Part shown: positions 14,308 through 20,196 of the stretch, piece after piece
Layout of the letters: the number at the start of each line of letters is the position of its first letter
Position numbering within the stretch: position 1 is the stretch's first letter
NCBI GenBank assembly: GCA_031285575.1
Contig: JAITVX010000026.1
Span: 1-20,196, forward strand
Origin: Bacteroidales bacterium
GTDB taxonomy: Bacteria > Bacteroidota > Bacteroidia > Bacteroidales > VadinHA17
Reading direction: 5' to 3'
Length of the DNA stretch: 20,196 bases
Position numbers and translations under genes: made by a program
The notes under the pieces: generated by a model
Database searches by the model: none
What the model was told of the DNA's origin: nothing
Seen by the model: only the letters and a program-made list of their open reading frames with translations

Positions 14308-15384
14308 TTATTTCTGATGTTTAATGAAGTTTTTATCTATCCATCCGGGGGTGATTAGGGCGCCGGCTATGAGATAGGGATAGTAGCTTATTACCCGCCA
14401 TATTATGGCTGTAGCAAGGGCTACGCTTCCTGCCACGGCTGCATCAACCGGTATGGTGTCGGCAATATAACGGCTGAGTATGAGTTCGGCAAATCCGCTG
14501 CCGCCGGGCGAAGGGCTTATTATCATCATTATCCATGTGGCGAGCTGCCGCGCGAATATTAGAAAGTGGTCGTTGATGGTGAAGAATGCTACGAGTATGG
14601 CGTTTACAACCCAGTAGCGCGATGTCCACGATAAAAATGTGGCAGAAATAGTTTTTATCCAGAACGGACAACCTTTTTTACGCAGTTCATATGAACTTTC
14701 AACTATGTCGCCGCCGGCCTTGATGGCTGCATCATGCCACCGTCGCAGCAGCGGCAGCCTGAAAAAACCGGTTATCATTTTTCTAATTGCATGCGGGTTG
14801 AAGAACAGTCCGTATCCTACGATAATTACCCAAACAAGTATTAGGACGTATCCGATGGTTGTGAGCAGCATGAGGTGGTTGAGAAAGGCCATTCCGGTGC
14901 CCTGCTGCGAGGTGATGAACAGTGTGTGCGGTCCTGCGATAAGCAGTATCAGTGGCAACATTATTATAAAATACAGTTCATCGAGGAACGATGTTGCCAG
15001 TACAACTGCGGCGCTTCTGCCGGGGCTTATCTTTTCCTTGTTGAGGAATACTACTGCCATGGCGGTCCCTCCGACGGTTGAGGGGGTTATTGCCGAGGTG
15101 AATTCCCACAGCATTATTACCCGGAAAGCCTGACGCCATGTCAGTTTGTTGTCTGTAAGTATTCTTATCCTTATTATGTATCCGAGGTCGCGTCCCACCA
15201 TGAACAACCATGCGACGAGTATCCAAAAGGCCGATTTCCATGTAAAGTCGAGTATATCAATAGTGTCGGCATTAATTTCAACAAATATAAGCCATCCTGC
15301 TACGGCCAAACCTATAAGTGCCGGCAGGATTATCTTGCCTGGCTTGAGACTGTGTATCAGCTGGTTGGGATAGATTTTCGACAT
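14308..15384 (-). CDS. UPF0104 / LPG-synthase TM-region family membrane protein
   Basis: A polytopic inner-membrane protein with about eight hydrophobic segments, belonging to the flippase-like UPF0104 family (PF03706; the membrane part of MprF/LPG synthases). Conserved elements are WEFTSAITPSTVGGTAMA (93-110), SPGRSAAVVLATSFLDEL (120-137), SPSPGGSGFAE (290-300) and IIWRVISYYPYL (327-338). It has 358 residues and lacks the C-terminal aminoacyl-transferase domain, so it is probably a lipid translocase or an accessory protein. A 28-codon ORF ends 7 bases upstream of its ATG. It lies downstream of hydF on the same strand; a functional link is not obvious. Confidence 0.88.
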   Translation of the reverse strand: MSKIYPNQLIHSLKPGKIILPALIGLAVAGWLIFVEINADTIDILDFTWKSAFWILVAWLFMVGRDLGYIIRIRILTDNKLTWRQAFRVIMLWEFTSAITPSTVGGTAMAVVFLNKEKISPGRSAAVVLATSFLDELYFIIMLPLILLIAGPHTLFITSQQGTGMAFLNHLMLLTTIGYVLILVWVIIVGYGLFFNPHAIRKMITGFFRLPLLRRWHDAAIKAGGDIVESSYELRKKGCPFWIKTISATFLSWTSRYWVVNAILVAFFTINDHFLIFARQLATWIMMIISPSPGGSGFAELILSRYIADTIPVDAAVAGSVALATAIIWRVISYYPYLIAGALITPGWIDKNFIKHQK

Positions 15385-15391
15385 ATCAACA

Positions 15392-15478
15392 CTATTTATG
15401 GGATATCGTTTCGTAGATAAACGAAACCGTTTCCTTGCGGGGTTCCATGCGTATTTTGTCGAGTTGTCTGTGTATCAT
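15392..15478 (-). CDS. Possible 28-residue upstream ORF
   Basis: On the minus strand an ATG at 15478 opens a frame MIHRQLDKIRMEPRKE... ending in TAG at 15392-15394, 7 bases before the ATG of the UPF0104 gene. The spacing would allow translational coupling. The frame contains a small dyad GTTTCG-N8-CGAAAC (15408-15427). Length is too short for confident coding prediction; it may be a leader peptide, the end of a lost gene, or chance. Confidence 0.25.
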   Translation of the reverse strand: MIHRQLDKIRMEPRKETVSFIYETISHK

Positions 15479-15618
15479 ATCATGAGTGAGAAATAATAAC
15501 GCTAAGGTAACGGAATTTTATAAATGTGCAAATATTTATTTTAATTATTGATTTGACATTAACTTATAATACCCAGCGCAAGCATTGTTTCAAATATCAG
15601 CAGCGGTGTACGGTGCAT

Positions 15619-16818
15619 CTATATTAAAGGAGCAACTGCACGGTTGAAAATTCCCTGCACAAAGGCAATTACCATACCATAGTTTGAAACCGGAACTCCG
15701 GCCTTTATTATTTCGGAAATCCTGTTGAGAAGCTGTTTTCGCGTTATCATGCATGCGCCACACTGTATGGCAAGCGAGTAGGCGGTTATTGGGTGGGGAA
15801 ATGGATCGAGACCGGCTACTATGTCGAATTCTATCTTTTTGCCAGTGAAGGCTGAAATCCATATAGGCATCTTCTCTCTTCCAATGTCGTCGCATGCAAT
15901 ATGGTGAGAACATGATTCGAGTATCAGTACCCTGTCGCCATCCTTTAGCTGCAATATTTTATGAACGCCTTTCAGATAACTGTCGAAGTCGCCTTTAAGC
16001 CTGGCCAGCAGGATACTGAAACTGGTAAGAGGTACGCCGGCAGGGATTAATGCGTCAACTGTTTTGAATACCTGCGAATCGGTTATTACCAGCGCCGGGA
16101 TTATTCCGGTTTTCTTTAAAAAAGCTTCCACCTGTATTTCTTTCAATACTATTGAGACGGCATTGTTGTCAAGTATGTCCCTTATTGTCTGTACCTGAGG
16201 AAGGATGAGTCTTCCTGCGGGGGCTTCAATATCTGTTGGGGTAATGAGCATTACTGTGTAGCCTGGCTTTATCAGGCTACCAACAAGGGCTGGTGTTTTG
16301 AATGATTTTTCGGGTATCTTTTCGTTTATCAGCGATATGAGGGTTTCATAGTTGCGTTTGTCAGTTGTTGAAAATTCAACGGGCAGGGTTCCGGTCTTTT
16401 GGGCTACGGTTTCCTTAAAAGCTGTTTCGGCGGCGGCAATGTCCGACTTGTTGTATATTACTATAAAGGGTATGTTCGACTTGTTAAACTTTTTTACAAG
16501 TTCGTCTTCGGGCTGTCCCCACAGGTTGTCGGTTATTACCAAGATAGCAAGATCTATAAGGTCTATTGTTTTCAGTGTGCGGTCAACCCTCATGGCTCCT
16601 ATGTTACCTGAATCGTCTGTTCCGGCAGTGTCTATCAGTATTACAGGGCCATAACCGGTTATTTCGAATGATTTTTTTACAGGGTCGGTTGTTACTCCCG
16701 GCTGGTCGGCAACTATGGCAATATCCTGTCCTGTAATACAATTAACGAGGCTGCTTTTTCCTGTATTGCGCCGTCCATAGATACCTATGTGCGGTTTTGA
16801 TTCTCTTCCTTTTGTCAT
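15619..16818 (-). CDS. hydF: [FeFe]-hydrogenase H-cluster maturation GTPase HydF
   Basis: The scaffold on which the diiron part of the H-cluster is assembled with HydE and HydG before transfer to hydrogenase. N-terminal GTPase: P-loop GRRNTGKS (15-22), switch PGVTTDPV (40-47), DTAG (63-66), NKSD (123-126). A middle dimerisation domain (~175-280) follows, then the Fe-S domain with ESCSHH (C303, H305) and QCGAC (C353, C356). The spacing from H305 to the pre-CxxC residue is 46 residues, exactly the canonical CxHx46-53HCxxC, except that the His is Gln352. Length 399 is normal. hydE and hydG are not in this window. The upstream same-strand gene is 82 bases away. Confidence 0.96.
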   Translation of the reverse strand: MTKGRESKPHIGIYGRRNTGKSSLVNCITGQDIAIVADQPGVTTDPVKKSFEITGYGPVILIDTAGTDDSGNIGAMRVDRTLKTIDLIDLAILVITDNLWGQPEDELVKKFNKSNIPFIVIYNKSDIAAAETAFKETVAQKTGTLPVEFSTTDKRNYETLISLINEKIPEKSFKTPALVGSLIKPGYTVMLITPTDIEAPAGRLILPQVQTIRDILDNNAVSIVLKEIQVEAFLKKTGIIPALVITDSQVFKTVDALIPAGVPLTSFSILLARLKGDFDSYLKGVHKILQLKDGDRVLILESCSHHIACDDIGREKMPIWISAFTGKKIEFDIVAGLDPFPHPITAYSLAIQCGACMITRKQLLNRISEIIKAGVPVSNYGMVIAFVQGIFNRAVAPLI

Positions 16819-16900
16819 GGTTGCCGATGGCTTATGTCGTTTACCTGCATAACATTCGTTTTCGGCTTTTCAGGCGGACTTATATAAATTAATTAATAAC

Positions 16901-18055
16901 CTAATTCTTTATAGAACCATAATACTCTGTAAAGATGGCATCAATAAGCGGTCTGTAATATAGCCAGAAGAACCGTCTTGTGTCATCGGGTTTTTCAGAA
17001 TAGGCAAGGCTCTTCAGTTTCATCTGTTCTCCGGCAATCTTCGACACCCACATAGGTATATCTGCATGTGCAAAATCACCGGAAAAATAGTATGTATTGC
17101 TTGCTGCGGTACTCTGTACTACTGCAGGAAATTCGCCGGAGAGGAACCTGCTGTTCAGCAGCGTATCGCCAAGAGATGTCGTTTCGAGTTTGAAATTTGA
17201 AATGACTTTGCCCTGAATCGGGGCTACAATATCAAACCATTGGTCAAATGCAACGGATGGGGCTACTTTATACTTTGCACTGTTTGTTTCGTCTGTAATA
17301 ATATGCGGCAGCGGGTTTTGCAGGTGAGTTCCTTCTTCGAGAACAACAATATCGTTTTCGTTCAATATTACTACGCCCGACTTGCTGAAACTCCAGGGTT
17401 TGCCATACTGTTTCCTGTACATGGCTGTCATCCATACCGGAAAATCTGCCTGCATTGTGTCGAGCGATGAGAAATGTTTCCCTGTCCATCCTGAAAAAAC
17501 AACACCAAGTTTTTCTTGTGTACGAACCGATTCAAACTGTGCTGTCGGATAGTCGAATGAGTTATATTCCAAAACAACCAGCTTGCTCCTGTCCTGCATT
17601 TCGTTTATCAGAAGATAGTCGTTGTTGTTAAGGCCTCCATAGAGCATTCTCGATCTTCTGCTTTTACCTGTGCCCTGATACCAGTCGTTAAAGAAAACGC
17701 CATAGGTGTCGGCAAAGTATATGGCATCGTTTTGTTCGGCCATATCAATAATGTCGGCAAGGCGGTAATCGTTTCGTCCCCATTGTTTATCCTTTAAAGG
17801 TCTTACGGGATAAAAACCGTAATAGTCTTTCCGGTATGAATAACTGCTGCGACTTTCTTTTTTAACAAACCTGCCGTTCGTCAGTATCCAGTTGAACGAT
17901 TTGTGATTCTTGCGATCAAACGATGGCACTGTTTTATCAACCAAGATAATATCCATAGGTTTCTTTTCCTTAAAAGCCCAGCCAAGCAGGTTGAAAACCG
18001 GCAGAACAAGAATTACTGCTACAACAATAATTACGATAAGTAAAGATTTTTTCAT
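16901..18055 (-). CDS. Membrane-anchored protein of unknown function upstream of hydF
   Basis: A 384-residue protein with one N-terminal membrane segment (residues ~4-28) and a large extracytoplasmic part. I recognise no family. Alternating beta/alpha stretches such as MDIILVDKTVPSF (34-46), IYFADTYGVFFNDWY, DRSKLVVLEYN and KLGVVFSGWTGKHFSSLD suggest a Rossmann- or amidotransferase-like layout, but no catalytic Cys-His-Glu triad stands out. The 82-base gap to hydF on the same strand leaves open whether they are co-transcribed. A hydrogenase role is unproven. The start MKKSLLIVIIVV is chosen because it gives a clean signal anchor; no alternative start is evident upstream. Confidence 0.75.
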   Translation of the reverse strand: MKKSLLIVIIVVAVILVLPVFNLLGWAFKEKKPMDIILVDKTVPSFDRKNHKSFNWILTNGRFVKKESRSSYSYRKDYYGFYPVRPLKDKQWGRNDYRLADIIDMAEQNDAIYFADTYGVFFNDWYQGTGKSRRSRMLYGGLNNNDYLLINEMQDRSKLVVLEYNSFDYPTAQFESVRTQEKLGVVFSGWTGKHFSSLDTMQADFPVWMTAMYRKQYGKPWSFSKSGVVILNENDIVVLEEGTHLQNPLPHIITDETNSAKYKVAPSVAFDQWFDIVAPIQGKVISNFKLETTSLGDTLLNSRFLSGEFPAVVQSTAASNTYYFSGDFAHADIPMWVSKIAGEQMKLKSLAYSEKPDDTRRFFWLYYRPLIDAIFTEYYGSIKN

Positions 18056-18699
18056 ATCCGAATATAGCTATATGTATTCAACATGTATCTAAAATTCACC
18101 ACTTTAAATTTTCAAAAATCAATGCGATAAATATATGAATAAGTTTTATGTTTTAACAAATTTTTTGAAATAATTTACTTGAAACAATTGAATATCACAT
18201 GTGGCAGTCTGAATAATCGTCTATTTAACAGATGTATATGCATGTGTTGTAATTTTTTTCTACTGTATATTTTTTGATAATACGCATAGTAATTGTAAAA
18301 TTGACAGTTGAAGAAAAAATAACATGAAAGGCTTGAAAAGCCAAATCTAATAACCGCGTGCAAGCGAAGCACAGTTTAACACAATACATCTGTCTGCTAA
18401 GACAAAGCATAATAATGACAGAAAGTTCTGCCTTTACAGGCAGTTATTTTGTACTTCGCACAGCTGCAGGCAATATTACGCCCGCCTGCGGTTATGAAAA
18501 TAAAGCTTTTTAAGGCTATCAAAAAGTATGAGTTGTGTAACATAAATTAATAACGGTAAATGGGAAAAGTATTTTTTACAGAAACAAAGAAAATTCCGTA
18601 TATTTTATACTTTTGCGGCATTATTGATAGCTGAGTATTCAACGGTTGATTCGCATTAAGTAATAACATTAGATAGATATATAAATAAACAAATAAATT
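18056..18699. other. 644-bp intergenic gap upstream of the dehydrogenase gene
   Basis: No gene longer than a few dozen codons is supported. It holds a hairpin CTGCCT-TTAC-AGGCAG (18428-18443) followed by TTATTTTG, which could terminate a short transcript, and another small stem GGCTT-GAA-AAGCC near 18330-18342. A possible small RNA locus lies around 18340-18450 but no known RNA family is recognised. Confidence 0.3.
18608..18615 (+). promoter_or_regulatory. Bacteroidetes -7 box before the dehydrogenase
   Basis: TACTTTTG at 18608-18615 matches TAnnTTTG and would start a transcript with a leader of about 80 bases ahead of ATG 18700. No TTG is found at the -33 spacing. Confidence 0.4.
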
Positions 18700-19758
18700 A
18701 TGAGTAAATCTTATAACATTGCAGTCATAGGTGGCGACGGAACAGGCCCCGAAGTGGCAGCGGAAGGAAAAAAGGTATTAAACGCCGCCGCTGTTAAATT
18801 TGGATTCAAACTTAACTTTCAGGATTTTGACTTTGGAGGCGAACGCTATCTGCGTACCGGCGAAATTCTTCCCGAATCGGCCGCTGAACAGCTTAAAAAA
18901 TTCGATTCCATTTTTCTCGGAGCAATTGGTCATCCCGACGTAAAACCCGGGATACTTGAAAAAGGAATATTGCTGAAGCTGCGTTTCGATCTCGACCAAT
19001 ACGTAAACCTTCGCCCCATAAAACTGTATCCAGGCGTATCAACCCCGTTGAAAGACAAGGGGCCGGAGCATATCGACTATGTAGTTATTAGGGAAAATTC
19101 TGGCGACGTTTACACAGGTCTCGGTGGTATAATGATGAAAGGCACACCCGACGAAACGGCTATCCAGAACATGGTATATTCGCGTATGCAGGTAGAACGC
19201 TGTCTCCGGTACGCCTTTGACTATACGAGAAAAAGAAACAAAAAGAAAACACTTGCACTCTGTGGCAAGACTAATGTATTGACATACGTTTTCGACCTGT
19301 GGGAAAGAGCCTTCCATGAAGTTGGAGCAGAATATCCCGATATAAAAAGAGAATATTATCATGTTGACGCTACTTGTATGTGGATGGTAAAAAACCCCGA
19401 ATGGTTCGACGTTATTGTAACGACAAACATGTTCGGCGACATCATAACCGATTTGGGCGCCATAACTCAGGGCGGAATGGGGATTGCCGCAGGTGGCAAC
19501 ATTAACCCTGCCGGGGTATCTATGTTTGAACCCATCGGTGGCTCAGCTCCGAAATATACTGGTATGAATGTTATTAACCCTCTTGCTGCTATAGCCTGCG
19601 GAGGGATGATGCTTGAACATCTGGGTGAAGATGCTGCCGCTAAAGCGATTGAAGAGTCGATAATAGATGTTACCGCAAACAAACTGAAAGACATGGGAGC
19701 CGGAAGGATGGGCTACTCAACAACAGAAGTAGGCGACCTTATTGCAAAAGGGGTGTAG
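18700..19758 (+). CDS. Isopropylmalate/isocitrate dehydrogenase-family enzyme (LeuB-like)
   Basis: A cytoplasmic NAD(P)-dependent beta-decarboxylating dehydrogenase. Visible: VIGGDGTGPEVAAEG (9-23), LKLRFDLDQYVNLRPIKLYP (92-111), the substrate loop RENSGDVYTG (131-140), the catalytic Lys in CGKTNVL (K190), HVDA (D223), NMFGDIITD (metal ligands D247, D251) and the nucleotide loop EPIGGSAPKYTG (277-288). This form, with NLRPIKLYPGV, resembles LeuB-type enzymes of the actinobacterial kind rather than classical E. coli-type LeuB. The RENSGD loop is intermediate between LeuB (REL-like) and ICDH (RENTEG-like) forms, so the substrate (isopropylmalate, isocitrate, tartrate or a homologue) is uncertain. 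No leuACD genes are adjacent, and a terminator follows at once, so it is probably monocistronic. Confidence 0.9.
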   Translation: MSKSYNIAVIGGDGTGPEVAAEGKKVLNAAAVKFGFKLNFQDFDFGGERYLRTGEILPESAAEQLKKFDSIFLGAIGHPDVKPGILEKGILLKLRFDLDQYVNLRPIKLYPGVSTPLKDKGPEHIDYVVIRENSGDVYTGLGGIMMKGTPDETAIQNMVYSRMQVERCLRYAFDYTRKRNKKKTLALCGKTNVLTYVFDLWERAFHEVGAEYPDIKREYYHVDATCMWMVKNPEWFDVIVTTNMFGDIITDLGAITQGGMGIAAGGNINPAGVSMFEPIGGSAPKYTGMNVINPLAAIACGGMMLEHLGEDAAAKAIEESIIDVTANKLKDMGAGRMGYSTTEVGDLIAKGV

Positions 19759-19778
19759 CCTGAAATTATTAAATACTG

Positions 19779-19820
19779 AAAAAAGCTGCCGAATAAAAAG
19801 AACTATTCGGCAGCTTTTTT
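19779..19820 (+). terminator. Strong bidirectional terminator after the dehydrogenase
   Basis: Arms 19779-19795 and 19804-19820 pair perfectly over 17 bp, with the GC-rich GCTGCC/GGCAGC in the middle, an A6 run on the left and T6 on the right, and an 8-nt loop. It begins 20 bases after the stop codon. The A and T runs allow termination in both directions. Confidence 0.95.
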
Positions 19821-20196
19821 ATATCACTTAACATCACATATTTGCTTATTACAAATTAAATAAACTGTACTCAAAGTACTGGAATCATGGAGGCTTGAAA
19901 TGACAGATAAAAAACCGTTTTTCCATCCATTCCGCCGATAAGTTAAGTGGAAAAATATTAGGATTTTAACTATAAGGATAAACGAGGAAAATAATAAAAG
20001 ATTAACCCGTAGTGCATTTGGATAAATAAAAAAGAGGTTGTTCATTATCAATAAAATGATTATGTTTGATTGTTTGACAAACAATTAAACAGGAAGAACA
20101 GCTTTGGTGCAAAAAAGCGGAAAAATCTTGGAAACCATCCAACAAATAGAGTAGAAAGTGAACTTTCTACATCAAATACGCCAACCCAAGCTATCC
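19821..20196. other. AT-rich gap to the window end with two dyads
   Basis: No gene is supported; the window ends before any downstream gene starts. Dyad 1: 20063-20076 and 20078-20091 pair over 14 bp around A20077, with a single G/T mismatch (core ATTGTTTG-A-CAAACAAT is perfect). Dyad 2: GTAGAAAGT (20151-20159) and ACTTTCTAC (20162-20170), perfect 9-bp arms with a 2-base centre. With such short centres these are more likely protein-binding dyads than hairpins. Confidence 0.6.

Noticed and set aside
19824..20084. 86-residue minus-strand hydrophobic frame after the dehydrogenase
   Set aside because: AT-rich composition gives Phe/Leu/Ile-rich translation; no promoter or homology pattern, and it faces into a bidirectional terminator.

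Overview
The window looks like a chromosomal segment from an anaerobic member of the Bacteroidetes, probably Bacteroidales-like. Four things point there. Start codons lack clear Shine-Dalgarno sites and sit in A-rich leaders. Several genes are preceded by a TAnnTTTG -7 box; the best, before dprA, has a TTG 19 bases upstream. The YebC protein has the short MGRAFEYR-type N-terminus usual in this phylum. Finally, GH29 and DUF1080 glycan genes, Bacteroidetes-style lipoproteins and the [FeFe]-hydrogenase maturase HydF occur together. No rRNA, tRNA or CRISPR array was seen.

Layout. 1-558: mobile-element debris (an IS21 IstA-like N-terminal remnant) and a near-perfect 25-bp hairpin. 559-3615 (+): a lipid kinase, then a secreted GH29 alpha-L-fucosidase and a DUF1080 lipoprotein, closely spaced. 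3769-7512 (+): an 890-residue membrane-anchored protein with a propeller-like C-terminal half, then ddl. 7541-7827: exactly seven 41-bp tandem units between ddl and yebC; the first unit also forms the ddl terminator. 7889-9542: yebC, a convergent Rieske-like lipoprotein with an unusual ligand set, and a divergent very basic secreted small protein. 9588-10886 (-): pcm and a glyoxalase II-like hydrolase. 10887-12133: a decayed island with an IS5-type transposase fragment, gene remnants, an orphan terminator and a perfect 31-bp-arm palindrome. 12134-14041 (-): dprA-tatD. 14308-18055 (-): a membrane-anchored protein of unknown function, hydF, a possible 28-codon ORF, and a UPF0104 membrane protein. 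18700-19758 (+): a LeuB/ICDH-family dehydrogenase with a strong terminator, then an AT-rich gap with two dyads running to the window end.

Most genes are ordinary housekeeping functions: peptidoglycan precursor ligation (ddl), natural-transformation recombination (dprA), protein repair (pcm), hydrogenase maturation (hydF) and glycan trimming (GH29). There is no obvious multi-gene defence or biosynthetic system. The least explained elements are the 41-bp array with its alternating 82-bp pattern, the two perfect or near-perfect hairpins beside mobile-element remnants, the Rieske-like protein with C-x-H...C-x2-C ligands, and the HydF in which the canonical His before CxxC is Gln.
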